Below are positions 40,272 through 48,753 of a DNA stretch of 64,000 nucleotides, one piece after another. The stretch covers positions 43,967 through 107,966 of IMG/VR virus record IMGVR_UViG_3300001041_000012. One strand, written 5' to 3'. The translations under genes and the position numbers were made by a program. The DNA comes from a virus. The notes beneath the pieces are model-generated. The model searched no databases and was not told the origin of the DNA. It was given only the letters and a program-made list of their open reading frames with translations. The first letter of the stretch is position 1, and each line of letters begins with the position of its first letter.

Positions 40272-41984
40272 TTACTCAGCGTTGTTATTGATGAACTTAA
40301 AGATTACAACATCCCCGACAGCAAGGACTTCGGGACTGAAGTCCACGCCTGTTCCATCTGCCAGCTCAGCATAATGCAAACCTTTAGCTTGCAATACACC
40401 GTTGACGAAAACATCGAGACTATCATCTCCTACTTGGAACGTTTTACCTCCAGTTAGATTGACAATCTGTTCTCCACCAACAGCAGAGAAGACCTGTTTG
40501 GTATGAGCATGGATTTTGGTACCTTGTTTAAGAGTACCATCTTCATTTAAGGCACGATCCAAGCGAGTATCGAGATCCACAGCAGAACCGCGAGCGGCAG
40601 TAATTTCTGTCTCAAGAGCCGTAGCGCGACCAGCCAAAGCAACTTCTGCAAGTCCAGCGCGAGTCACTTCAGCAGCGATTGCATCAGCATTAGCAACCTC
40701 GGCGAGTCCGGCACGAGTAACTTCGGCAGCAATAGCGTCAGCGTTAGCTACTTCGGCAAGTCCGGCACGGATAACTTCCGCATCGAGTGCATCGGTCAGA
40801 ACACCCTCGGCAGCAGTAGCCCGAGTAACCTCATCACTGACAGCAGTTGTTAATACGCCCTCAGCGGCTACGGCACGATCATGCTCAACGGTGACTGCAG
40901 CATTGCGATCGATAACTTCTTGAGCCACCGCATCACTTAAGGCTGTTGCTCCGGAAGTATCTGCGTCAAGTAAAAGCTTAACCTTAGCATCGACTGTAGA
41001 TTCAATGTCGTCTAAGCGCTCTTCGAGATCTACGAAAGTATCAATAGCAAAGACGCCATTAACAGTAGCCGCATCACGAGTATGAGTATCGGTAACTTCA
41101 GCGCCACCACCAGTTTCAAGATCAGCAATACGATCGCTTAATGCGGTATCGGCCGTCGCACGAGTACCTGCTTCAGCAGTCAGTGCTTCTTGAAGTGCAG
41201 TGTTCGCTAACGAACGAGTCGATACCTCAGTGTCCAGTGCATCTTGAACAGCATCAACAGCAACTCCGCGAGCGATAATCTCATCAGCAATTTGAGTAGC
41301 CAAAGAGGTTGTAAGATTACCTACTCCGTCATTATCAAGAGCCCAAGCGCCGCCATAAATGTCCTTAGCGAGTTGTTCAAGATTAAACGTAGCCGTAACA
41401 TCCATAGCTCCTTCGACAAATGACCCACCCTCAGTTACTGCGAAATCTTCTGGCATATCAAGCAGACTACCGCGCTTAAGATAAAAGAGGTCAACAGTGA
41501 CGGGAACGACCATTGTGTATGGAGTTTCGACAACACCATCGTTGTCAAAGGTTAAGACATACTTGTCAGTTTCAACAACGTACGTAATGCGACCGAAGAT
41601 GATATTACCATCAACGTCCCTTAATGGAGTATCTTCTGTTACTCCATCGCGCATAATGAATTTGTTGTTTGGAGCATCTGTAATAACACCTTGACTAGTG
41701 CCATTCGATGTCACAGGAAGACCATCAATAAAGAAATCTTGTACTCCGTCGTTAAACTTGTAACGACCCTCAACGTTGACGAATTCAAGTGCACTAACAC
41801 CGGCTGCTACTTGAATGTCATTGAGTTGCACCTTATAGAGAACCTTTTTATTAGCTAAGGTCTCGGTGTGTGCATTGAAATCGATGGATAATTTGTTTTC
41901 CGCAATGGCAGCGTCAGCAGCAATATGACTATCTTTAATTGCACTACCCTGAATCTGAGCACCACGAATTTTAACAAATGCCAT
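40272..41984 (-). CDS. Long tail fibre with coiled-coil repeats
   Basis: 570 residues, ATG 41984. Residues 1-40 repeat the fibre attachment pattern (GAQIQGSAIKDSHIAADAAIAENKL). Residues ~45-190 are a beta domain. From ~215 to ~480 the chain is a long coiled coil, with regular heptads and, at ~385-440, near-identical 18-residue units built on RAGLAEVANADAIAAEVT. The last ~80 residues form a beta module (VFVNGVLQAKGLHYAEL, FSPEVLAVGDVVIFKF) of the same type as the duplicated units in the protein at 21643-22149. This is a trimeric stalk with a head module. Host contact is inferred. Confidence 0.65.
   Translation of the reverse strand: MAFVKIRGAQIQGSAIKDSHIAADAAIAENKLSIDFNAHTETLANKKVLYKVQLNDIQVAAGVSALEFVNVEGRYKFNDGVQDFFIDGLPVTSNGTSQGVITDAPNNKFIMRDGVTEDTPLRDVDGNIIFGRITYVVETDKYVLTFDNDGVVETPYTMVVPVTVDLFYLKRGSLLDMPEDFAVTEGGSFVEGAMDVTATFNLEQLAKDIYGGAWALDNDGVGNLTTSLATQIADEIIARGVAVDAVQDALDTEVSTRSLANTALQEALTAEAGTRATADTALSDRIADLETGGGAEVTDTHTRDAATVNGVFAIDTFVDLEERLDDIESTVDAKVKLLLDADTSGATALSDAVAQEVIDRNAAVTVEHDRAVAAEGVLTTAVSDEVTRATAAEGVLTDALDAEVIRAGLAEVANADAIAAEVTRAGLAEVANADAIAAEVTRAGLAEVALAGRATALETEITAARGSAVDLDTRLDRALNEDGTLKQGTKIHAHTKQVFSAVGGEQIVNLTGGKTFQVGDDSLDVFVNGVLQAKGLHYAELADGTGVDFSPEVLAVGDVVIFKFINNNAE
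40640..40790 (-). repeat. 54-bp tandem repeat in the fibre gene
   Basis: Nearly three direct copies of a 54-base unit encode the RAGLAEVANADAIAAE coiled-coil repeat. Copies differ mainly at third positions. Such in-frame repeats can change fibre length by recombination or slippage. Confidence 0.7.
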
Positions 41985-42058
41985 AATAGATCAACCCCTA
42001 AATAGGAGATTGGGTGTGTTTCACCCTGTCAGGTCTCTTAACCTAACTTACGGCAGTC

Positions 42059-42205
42059 CTAGTTTTTAGGACCGCTAAACATGCTCACCAGTAACTCAAA
42101 GGAATCATAGAGTTGATCACATTTAAGACAGCGCAAACGATGAACATCATCTCCAAAGAAGACAGCATGTAATTCTTCTTTACAAATTGGACAAGTAAAC
42201 AACAT
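42059..42205 (-). CDS. Small zinc-ribbon protein
   Basis: 48 residues, ATG 42205 behind GAGGTG. MLFTCPICKEELHA, then RLRCLKCDQLYDSF: two CxxC pairs forming a classic zinc ribbon. It lies between the fibre gene and a coiled-coil structural gene in the late module. Its role is unknown; nucleic-acid or protein binding are both possible. Confidence 0.6.
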   Translation of the reverse strand: MLFTCPICKEELHAVFFGDDVHRLRCLKCDQLYDSFELLVSMFSGPKN

Positions 42206-42215
42206 AACAATCACC

Positions 42216-43409
42216 TCACTCGCAAATCTTCCCAGGTGTGTCTAAACTGTTGTTGTCAATAAAACGTTTCACTTGTTTATCAATATTAGAATCCTTGAAA
42301 TCAAACTGATCGAGCATGGCCTTAGTAAGACTATAAACTTGTCGAGCTTCTTTCTTTTGTTCCAATGAAGCAGCGATATCGTCTAGTTGCATCTTTTCTA
42401 AGGCATTGGTTTTACTTAGATCTGCCATTCGCGTCTGGTAACTCGTCTCGACTAACTCCAGACCAGAAATTGCATCACTGAATAACTTTGTAATAGGTAG
42501 TGTGTCGTTCTTCGTACTTGTATTTGAAAACCAGTTAATTAGGGAACTTGAAGTTGTAGTTTTAAGATTTGATAAGATTTTCATATCACTATCAATCATT
42601 GCCCGCATAGACTCGGTATTTAGCCGCTTTGACCGGTTTTGGTTATCATCTGAAATAAAGGCTAATTGTTTAAATCGAAATTCTGTAATATCAGAAACAT
42701 GACCTATATTATCAGGCCCGCCAAGAGCCATAGTTCTTACAACGGAAGTAACGTCTTTAAATTGCTGATTAATACCGCTTGTTAGAACTTGTTTGATATT
42801 ACCAACAAAACTTGAGACATTATTAATTCGATCGTTCGATGCGTCCAGTAAATTATGTTGTATCTTAAGTGATGTATAATCTTGAGCTCCTGGTTTCTTT
42901 ATCTCTAGAGATACAAGTTTATTTATCTCTTTTTGTTCATCGTCTCTGTGCTTGTCGATATTATCGAATTGAGCCTTCCCGTTATAGAACGTATTACTAA
43001 CATAAGCCTTATGCGTGTCTAAATTAGATTTAACATCTAATAAATAGATTAGTGCCTCACCAGCAGTGCTGGCTTCCGGGCTATTGTTGTAATGGTCTTC
43101 GAATTGATCTCGTATCTCATAATTGTCGTTTTCCCTGGCTAATCTATAATCCGCAATAGAAATACCACTATCGAGACGACCATCAAGGCACTGACCTAAT
43201 TGATCGATCAGATCATCTAAAGCTTTAGAGGTATCTGCGAGATTTTGTAAGACATCCGCAGCGGGCAACGACACAGTATCTAATAACGCCTGTGGCAAGT
43301 TCACAATATCAGATTCTGTTACATCGGTATCCGATATAATAGCAAGTAGACGTTTTGTGAATTCTAGCCTGGGAGAATACTCTAATTGTTGTCGCTCTAA
43401 ATCATTCAT
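42216..43409 (-). CDS. Coiled-coil structural protein, unknown family
   Basis: 397 residues, ATG 43409 after AAGGAGG. Almost entirely helical and hydrophilic, with several coiled-coil stretches (NLADTSKALDDLIDQLGQ, KHRDDEQKEINKLVSLEI, DIAASLEQKKEARQVYSL). No membrane segment or catalytic motif. Its transcript is preceded by the strongly structured stretch at 43430-43620. Its place between terminase and fibre genes is unusual; internal head protein or fibre-associated assembly factor are options. Confidence 0.5.
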   Translation of the reverse strand: MNDLERQQLEYSPRLEFTKRLLAIISDTDVTESDIVNLPQALLDTVSLPAADVLQNLADTSKALDDLIDQLGQCLDGRLDSGISIADYRLARENDNYEIRDQFEDHYNNSPEASTAGEALIYLLDVKSNLDTHKAYVSNTFYNGKAQFDNIDKHRDDEQKEINKLVSLEIKKPGAQDYTSLKIQHNLLDASNDRINNVSSFVGNIKQVLTSGINQQFKDVTSVVRTMALGGPDNIGHVSDITEFRFKQLAFISDDNQNRSKRLNTESMRAMIDSDMKILSNLKTTTSSSLINWFSNTSTKNDTLPITKLFSDAISGLELVETSYQTRMADLSKTNALEKMQLDDIAASLEQKKEARQVYSLTKAMLDQFDFKDSNIDKQVKRFIDNNSLDTPGKICE

Positions 43410-43429
43410 TTAAAACCTCCTTAAAGAAT

Positions 43430-43620
43430 GGCCGGAGATACTAAGGGGAGGGATAGTACTCCGGCCTAGAAGAAGAGTAAGGAGTGTCGTACCGAGAGGA
43501 AAGCGGACAACACTAGAAGAGTGATCATGGCGGCAGCCACGCCGCCTTATAGGTGAGCGGGAATGCACGAAGCTAACTTTCCCGCTAGATCACCGAATCT
43601 TAGCTTGCTTTAAGTGCAAG
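43430..43620 (-). ncRNA. Multi-stem structured RNA downstream of the terminase gene (candidate ncRNA or leader)
   Basis: The 220-base gap between the large terminase and the 397-residue gene holds no ORF but at least six compatible stems. In minus-strand order: CTTGC/GCAAG (43616-43620 with 43604-43608); a junction closed by GTGATC/GATCAC (588-593 with 521-526) that encloses AGCGGGAA/TTCCCGCT (579-586 with 556-563) and GGCGGC/GCCGCC (541-546 with 529-534); AGTGTT/GACACT (509-514 with 483-488, with a G-U pair on this strand); and GGCCGGAG/CTCCGGCC extended by TACTA/TAGTA (459-466 and 454-458 with 430-437 and 439-443). The stretch is more G/C-rich than its flanks. It may be a stand-alone RNA, a cis-regulator of the downstream gene or a packaging-related RNA. 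Confidence 0.6.
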
Positions 43621-43630
43621 TAACTTTAGA

Positions 43631-45358
43631 TTAAAAGGATTTGCGAGATGGAGCGCCTCCTCGTTGTCCTCTACCACCGCGTCTCATTTCAACACCATAA
43701 ACGCTACCATGTATCATGGGAATTTTACGAGGTGGTGGTTCAATGTCTCGATCCTTAGTAGGATCGGACGTTTGCCGATTTTGAGTACCATCTAAGGCAT
43801 TAACACCAACAATCCGATTAGTATGAGAGACCTTAAGCATCTCAGAATACTTAGTCGTAAAACCATGAATACACAGACAAAAAGCATCGATAATATGCTC
43901 GTTAACATCCGTATATTTCGGGCGACCTTCTGAACCAAGTGAAACAACGTGATAATCTTCGAGTTGTTTAATAAATAACTTATCCGTCGGATTTAAGGCA
44001 ACTTGCTGCTTCTCAAAAGCGACAACTGCATTGTTAACCATAAAGGGCTTAATGTCTTTCTTGATCTTTGTTCTCGTAATAGGATCCCTGACAACAATCT
44101 TATCTGAGAAACTAATCGGGATAATCTTTCGAGCAAGACCCGATGCTGGGTTCTTTTTGCCATAAAGTTTTAATAACTCTACTTGAGTTTCTCCGTAGCC
44201 GCGGTCCAAAACGATCCAGTCCCATTTGAACTCGTCATTAAGTTCTATTATCTTGTCAACCGCATTAGTTAAGGTGAATTCTGTTCTTGGAATTGACACT
44301 CTCACAATTGGAACGAATAAACCACGAGATTCGTCAAATTCAACACCAAGAATAGTAGACTCTGCTCCATACTTATCCCAATCTACCCCGAGGATACGGG
44401 GTCCGCGTTTAGGCGTTATCGTAGGATCATCTTTATCGCGATACCGGATATTAAGTTCTACACCTTTGGCTTTCGCTTTATCAATGAAACGGTTTTGGAA
44501 GACCCCAACAGCTTCTTCACCAAATTCTGCCATAACCTCTTGTTGGAATCTGAGTTCTGTTAATTCGTCTTCTATATCTTCGAAATACGTTCTATTGGTC
44601 TCTGGGTTGATTTTTAGGAGCTCTTTGTTAACAGTTGATGGAGCATGGAAATGTGACCAACCATTTCCCCTTTTCTTAGTACCCTTATACTTGAAAGGTG
44701 TTCCATTAAGTATTTCTTGGACATCCGTCGTCATTGGTGTATAACTATACGTCGCATCTTGGCACCATTTATAGTAACTACCGCGACGACCCGAGGGGGT
44801 TGATGTTGCAATGATCTTAATACGTTCAGGTGCTTCATTTCGGATGTTGATGATATTCGTGATATCGTCTTCACCCATATAATCAACTTCGTCTAAAATA
44901 AGCACATCAGCATGCTGACCACGGGTATTATTAGCGCCGGTTCCTGATTTCGATCCGGCCGTTAATCCTTTGATACACGTTCCATTATGAAACTCGATAC
45001 AGTGATAAACATCGCGTTTAATGGTACCTTTTAAGGTTGTAGAGATATCAATTAATTCATGGAGCCGCTTGAAGATAAGATCGATCTGAGTTTCGTATGG
45101 CGTAATAATCAAGATATCGTATTGGTTATTAGGTCCCTTATTAATCTGTGTTTGAGAATGCCAAAGGATTGCAACCGCTAGTTTCTCTGTTTTTCCTAGA
45201 CGCCTACCAAGACGTAAGACGACTAGAGGCTTTGTACACATCATATTAAGTGGATCAATCTGATAATCCCGTGCTGTCCAGTTCAACTCGGCTTGAGCCC
45301 ATAGGACTGGATTTTGTAGCACACTATAGAGTTGTAGTTCTTCCGGTGTCAGAGTCAT
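43631..45358 (-). CDS. Terminase large subunit
   Basis: 575 residues. N-terminal packaging ATPase: Walker A LRLGRRLGKTEK (~50-58), Walker B DVLILDEVDY with catalytic glutamate (~155), coupling motif IIATSTPSG (~185). C-terminal RNase H-like nuclease: ILGVDWDKYG (~327), IVLDRGYGE (~383) and NEHIIDAF (~489) supply the three metal-binding aspartates. The enzyme translocates DNA into the prohead through the portal and cuts the concatemer. The C-terminal ~30 residues are Arg/Gly-rich (MRRGGRGQRGG), which may bind DNA or RNA; this is notable given the structured RNA just downstream. Start ATG 45358 after AGGTG. Confidence 0.92.
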   Translation of the reverse strand: MTLTPEELQLYSVLQNPVLWAQAELNWTARDYQIDPLNMMCTKPLVVLRLGRRLGKTEKLAVAILWHSQTQINKGPNNQYDILIITPYETQIDLIFKRLHELIDISTTLKGTIKRDVYHCIEFHNGTCIKGLTAGSKSGTGANNTRGQHADVLILDEVDYMGEDDITNIINIRNEAPERIKIIATSTPSGRRGSYYKWCQDATYSYTPMTTDVQEILNGTPFKYKGTKKRGNGWSHFHAPSTVNKELLKINPETNRTYFEDIEDELTELRFQQEVMAEFGEEAVGVFQNRFIDKAKAKGVELNIRYRDKDDPTITPKRGPRILGVDWDKYGAESTILGVEFDESRGLFVPIVRVSIPRTEFTLTNAVDKIIELNDEFKWDWIVLDRGYGETQVELLKLYGKKNPASGLARKIIPISFSDKIVVRDPITRTKIKKDIKPFMVNNAVVAFEKQQVALNPTDKLFIKQLEDYHVVSLGSEGRPKYTDVNEHIIDAFCLCIHGFTTKYSEMLKVSHTNRIVGVNALDGTQNRQTSDPTKDRDIEPPPRKIPMIHGSVYGVEMRRGGRGQRGGAPSRKSF

Positions 45359-45400
45359 GGCATCACCTGCCTAGGTATTATAACGACCTGGTTAAGTCGA

Positions 45401-45841
45401 TTATCTATGTAACATTCGTGCTTCGTTTCCTAAAACACTACGGGCATTTAGGCGACTCTCTTGAATCGCTTGCATATTACGCTGTCTTAATGTATGACTT
45501 TGTTCCGTCTCTTGAAAATTACGAGAACCAAATCTTGCTTCACCTGGATTAGTTGTTAAACGCTCTAAATTCTTCTTACCTAATTCCATCATTTTAATAG
45601 GCGTTGGTACTCCGAGCATGTCCATTCCTGCACCAATAAAATCAAGACCCATTTTAACTTCCATAATAGGAGCAAAAGCATACCATTTAAGGGCTTCAAG
45701 TGCTGCGTGACCAGCGGCCTTTGAAGTACTTTCGCCATCCATCTTACGTATGGCGAATTCAATTCCTCCGCCGAAGGCTGCAACACCTATACCACTAGAA
45801 TGCTTTCTAACTCCAGAACGTGTTGTTTGTTGTGTTGCCAT
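45401..45841 (-). CDS. Small virion-type protein, unknown
   Basis: 146 residues, ATG 45841 after GAGGTG. The N-terminus is basic and Thr/Gln-rich; residues ~20-75 are Gly/Ala-rich with hydrophobic helices (AAGHAALEALKWYAFAPIM, GLDFIGAGMDML); the C-terminus is a charged helix ending in ARMLHR. One of four consecutive genes with Gly/Ala-rich amphipathic segments between the small and large terminase candidates. Possibly a minor head or ejected internal protein. Not recognised. Confidence 0.5.
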   Translation of the reverse strand: MATQQTTRSGVRKHSSGIGVAAFGGGIEFAIRKMDGESTSKAAGHAALEALKWYAFAPIMEVKMGLDFIGAGMDMLGVPTPIKMMELGKKNLERLTTNPGEARFGSRNFQETEQSHTLRQRNMQAIQESRLNARSVLGNEARMLHR

Positions 45842-45851
45842 TTATTTCACC

Positions 45852-46715
45852 TCATCGACGATTATGCAAGGCAAAGACTAAATCGCCCGTTGCTCCTAAT
45901 GAGTCTATCCTACTGCTACGAGTTGCAGCTATCGCAACATCGTCAACTTGCATCATAGCAGTTTTAGACAAACTATTATCTTTCTTTTCTTTCTTGTCAA
46001 TCAATTTCGGTGCAAACCGAGAATCGTCTTCAAGGCCTGGCGTTACGTAAGGATTGATCATATAAGGATCTTTCTGAGGTAAGTTTTGTTCTCTAGCGGT
46101 ACTTAATACTCCATAAGTACCAAAACCAGCTAAAGCACCATAACCTAATACTGCTTTGCCACTACGGCTATTCGAAACCCTATTGGCGACCCGTGCTGTT
46201 TGAAGTATCGATCCACCAACTAAGTCAATGGCTCCTGGTATTTGCTTTATGACGTGCTCCGTGGCGGCGACCCCACCACGAAAAGCCGCTCCTCCTGCAA
46301 TATTGAGAACTGGCGTGACTAACTTAATAGGCGACACGACGGTCTTTACGCCCATACTCGTCGCAAAACCCGCTGCCTTAGTCAAAGTACTTAAAGGCCC
46401 GATACTCCATGGATTCCATGTTTGCGCTCGTTCTCTGGCAAACTTTTGCATTTCTCGGATTCCACCTAATTTACGAGCTTCACCAAGTTCTTTAAAGAAG
46501 GTTCCCTTGCGTGCTCCTTCGAATAAACCGGAAATAAAGGACCCAGGCATCCACATAACATCCATGGTTTCATTCATTAAAGTGCCGCCAGGGTTAATGA
46601 CTGACTCACCGACACCTTTTACAGTCTTATCTAGGCCTTTAGCAAATTTGTATCCTTCTTTAAGTCCCTTATATTTATCAGCTAATTTAGATAAGAACAT
46701 TAAGGGATTTGCCAT
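45852..46715 (-). CDS. Gly/Ala-rich virion-type protein, unknown
   Basis: 287 residues, ATG 46715 after GGTGGTG. Alternates short charged helices with Gly/Ala/Val-rich hydrophobic stretches (~95-190, including PVLNIAGGAAFRGGVAAT and LGYGALAGFGTYGVL). The hydrophobic segments could associate with membranes and recall the N-terminal region of the 1823-residue giant. This would suit an internal protein ejected with DNA. No known domain. In the same run as three similar genes. Confidence 0.5.
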   Translation of the reverse strand: MANPLMFLSKLADKYKGLKEGYKFAKGLDKTVKGVGESVINPGGTLMNETMDVMWMPGSFISGLFEGARKGTFFKELGEARKLGGIREMQKFARERAQTWNPWSIGPLSTLTKAAGFATSMGVKTVVSPIKLVTPVLNIAGGAAFRGGVAATEHVIKQIPGAIDLVGGSILQTARVANRVSNSRSGKAVLGYGALAGFGTYGVLSTAREQNLPQKDPYMINPYVTPGLEDDSRFAPKLIDKKEKKDNSLSKTAMMQVDDVAIAATRSSRIDSLGATGDLVFALHNRR

Positions 46716-46729
46716 TTATTTCACCACCA

Positions 46730-47158
46730 TTAAAATGGCAATCCGGCAATATCCGATTCACCATTAGAATTCGTAAAAGGAGTTCCTCCACTTGCTAATC
46801 GCGCTACATTCGATCCTACCATCCATCCTGCGCCAATACGAGCCGCTCGCTGTGTTCCAGTAAGACCTCTACCGTCAGTACCCTTCCAGAAATATTCCTT
46901 AGCAGCATCTTTAATTGCTCCACCAGTACCAAAAACATAATCACCTAATGAAGTATCTTGCATGCCCTCTTGTAATGGTACGGGTCCGGCCGTTTTTGAA
47001 TTAGGCGTTAGAAGCCTTTTAACTCTGTTATCGGTTTTTCCTGCAATTCGATCTGTTAATCTAGATTCGATTGAACGATTTGCAATCATACCAGGTTCTA
47101 CAAAGGTTTTCGTAAGTCCTCGTTCGGCTGCCTTCAACGCATTATCTAATAATCCCAT
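46730..47158 (-). CDS. Small virion-type protein with C-terminal SDIAGLPF motif
   Basis: 142 residues, ATG 47158 after AAGGTGGTG. It begins GLLDNALKAAERGLTKTF and ends RLASGGTPFTNSNGESDIAGLPF (last eight SDIAGLPF). The upstream neighbour ends ATGGTMARTADGQSDIAGIPFF, so the two share a C-terminal segment of ~20 residues while their bodies differ. A shared tail of this kind could be a targeting or packaging signal. Function otherwise unknown. Confidence 0.5.
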   Translation of the reverse strand: MGLLDNALKAAERGLTKTFVEPGMIANRSIESRLTDRIAGKTDNRVKRLLTPNSKTAGPVPLQEGMQDTSLGDYVFGTGGAIKDAAKEYFWKGTDGRGLTGTQRAARIGAGWMVGSNVARLASGGTPFTNSNGESDIAGLPF

Positions 47159-47171
47159 TTAACTCACCACC

Positions 47172-47780
47172 TTAAAAGAATGGTATGCCGGCGATATCCG
47201 ATTGACCGTCGGCCGTTCGCGCCATAGTTCCACCGGTTGCATAACGATATCCTACACCAAGTATACCAGGAGATGCTAATACTGCATGTTTAGCCATTAT
47301 TTCAGTTAATGGTCCTGATGTCATATAATGCTTGGCAGCACCGCCAACTACTTTTGCTTGACCCCAAAATCCCGTGCCAGATTCAGAAATCTCTTTATCA
47401 ATAGCACTACTAGGTGCCATGACATTATCAAATTTAGCTTTATTTTTCTCATAAAGCCCATTAACTTTGTCATATCCCCTTGGATCGGCTTTTCTCCAAT
47501 TTATTTCATCACCGTACTTAGCAATACGACTATCTCGTATTTTATCAATAGTAGCGTCCCTTTTATAAAGGTGTTCAGCTTCTGGTAAAACTCGATCGGC
47601 TTCTCTACCTTGTTTCGATGTTAGTTGAGCAGCTTTCTTAATGTTATCTTCATATTTACTGGCTAAATTATCTAATCCTCGTTTTGCTGACTTACCTCCT
47701 GGTATCGTACCAAGACCTCGTATAAGATTTCCAAATAAAGTCCCGGCAACTTGAACCGACTGGTTATTTACTAATCCCAC
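47172..47780 (-). CDS. Virion-type protein with C-terminal SDIAGIPFF motif
   Basis: 202 residues, GTG start at 47780 behind AAGGTG. N-terminal Gly-rich helix (VAGTLFGNLIRGLGTIPGG), a long charged basic middle (~35-125), then a hydrophobic Gly/Ala stretch (KHAVLASPGILGVGYRYATGG) and the SDIAGIPFF end shared with the next gene. Probable minor virion protein. No named family. Confidence 0.5.
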   Translation of the reverse strand: MGLVNNQSVQVAGTLFGNLIRGLGTIPGGKSAKRGLDNLASKYEDNIKKAAQLTSKQGREADRVLPEAEHLYKRDATIDKIRDSRIAKYGDEINWRKADPRGYDKVNGLYEKNKAKFDNVMAPSSAIDKEISESGTGFWGQAKVVGGAAKHYMTSGPLTEIMAKHAVLASPGILGVGYRYATGGTMARTADGQSDIAGIPFF

Positions 47781-47782
47781 GC

Positions 47783-48430
47783 TTACTCACCTTCTTCAAC
47801 CATTTCGATATTTGTGATATCGACAACGTTACTTAGGAATCCATCTTTTTGGAGTTCCTTAACCTTAGCCATAAGGTTTGCAGCATTCGTTGAAGCGTCG
47901 AAAGCACCTTTAAGGCTTGATTCTTTATCCTTGCGTGTACTATTCATCTTCTCTAGGATCTTTTGTCTACTCATACGAAGTTTATCCTTAAGTTCTAAGG
48001 ATTTACTTAATTCATTCTTATAATAAGCCTTGCCGTCCGGACCAATAGCAGCCACAACCGACTCAATAAAGTCCGCATCGATGGCCATTTTCTGATCTGC
48101 TCTAAGCATCATGACTTCAATGTCAATTAAATCCTTAACGAATCCAAGATCGACGGTCTGTCGATCATCGCTAGGATCAATTCCGAATTCAGTACAATAC
48201 TTTTGGAATCGATTAACAATCGCTGCAATCTCAACCGGGCAGCGATCGCCCACTTGTTGGTTAGTAACAGGAATCATACATGTTAAAGCAAAAGGACACT
48301 TTGGTCCCTTGCAAATAATCGGTATACCAGCATACATACCATGATCTAATCTGATCATTACACTGGCATCATTGACGTTTTGTACGTTAACGTTCCAAAC
48401 ACTAGGTAAAGCAAGATTTGCAATGCTCAT
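47783..48430 (-). CDS. Cysteine-motif protein, candidate terminase small subunit
   Basis: About 215 residues from ATG 48430, which lies behind AAGGGGAG; the longer frame has no ribosome site. Residues ~38-65 contain CKGPKCPFALTC and GDRCPVE, four cysteines of a metal-binding type. The middle has RFQKYCTEFGIDPSDD and IDIEVMMLRADQKMA; the C-terminal half is a charged coiled coil (LRMSRQKILEKMNSTRKDKESS). I have seen this CKGxKCPF..C..GxxCPxE arrangement in other Firmicutes phage genomes near packaging genes. A DNA-recognising small terminase or packaging factor is a reasonable guess, no more. Confidence 0.45.
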   Translation of the reverse strand: MSIANLALPSVWNVNVQNVNDASVMIRLDHGMYAGIPIICKGPKCPFALTCMIPVTNQQVGDRCPVEIAAIVNRFQKYCTEFGIDPSDDRQTVDLGFVKDLIDIEVMMLRADQKMAIDADFIESVVAAIGPDGKAYYKNELSKSLELKDKLRMSRQKILEKMNSTRKDKESSLKGAFDASTNAANLMAKVKELQKDGFLSNVVDITNIEMVEEGE

Positions 48431-48443
48431 ATTTAACTCCCCT

Positions 48444-48499
48444 TGTCGGACATCGCTGGTCCGCGCCAATCCTAACTACATCGCTCCAGGATTCCGACA
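48444..48499 (-). promoter_or_regulatory. Structured leader upstream of the Cys-motif gene
   Basis: Seven-base arms TGTCGGA (48444-48450) and TCCGACA (48493-48499) close a stretch that contains a second stem, AATCCT/AGGATT in the minus-strand RNA, and two copies of ACATCGCT. On the late transcript this would be a small three-way junction ending just before the ribosome site of the gene starting at 48430. It could control that gene's translation. Confidence 0.45.
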
Positions 48500-48503
48500 T
48501 AAT

Positions 48504-48674
48504 TTATACGTAATTTAATAGATCTAGACTCAATGCAATGACACAGACATCTACGATCATGCCAGTTATGAGTCTATAATCCTTGAGACCATGACGACGA
48601 ATGTAAAGTATGGTCTCTATGGCGCTCATTGATGACAGTCCGAACGCCGCACCTAGAAGAAAAACTGCAAACAT
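48504..48674 (-). CDS. Small membrane protein
   Basis: 56 residues, ATG 48674 eight bases after AAGGGG. Two hydrophobic segments: residues 1-20 (MFAVFLLGAAFGLSSMSAI) and ~40-52 (MIVDVCVIALSLDLL), with a short positively charged loop (YIRRHGLKDYR) between. This is a two-helix hairpin membrane protein; a pinholin-like or envelope-associated role is possible. It lies in the late module away from the amidase. Confidence 0.55.
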   Translation of the reverse strand: MFAVFLLGAAFGLSSMSAIETILYIRRHGLKDYRLITGMIVDVCVIALSLDLLNYV

Positions 48675-48753
48675 GGTATCAGCCCCTTGCAGTTCCCTCC
48701 CCGCATGAGCGAATTATGTCCACTCATTAATATATAATCCCAGTAAATACGGC

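Noticed and set aside
40640-40790. CRISPR-like array
   Set aside because: The repeat is an in-frame 54-base tandem unit without spacers, coding for a coiled coil.
40516-40923. Plus-strand reading frame of 135 residues in the fibre gene
   Set aside because: It is the antisense of the coiled-coil repeat (Ala/Ser/Thr-rich, repeated) and has no ribosome site.
43430-43620. tRNA or tRNA-like gene
   Set aside because: No T-arm GTTCRA-type sequence, no 7-5-5-5 stem arrangement and no CCA-proximal acceptor stem.
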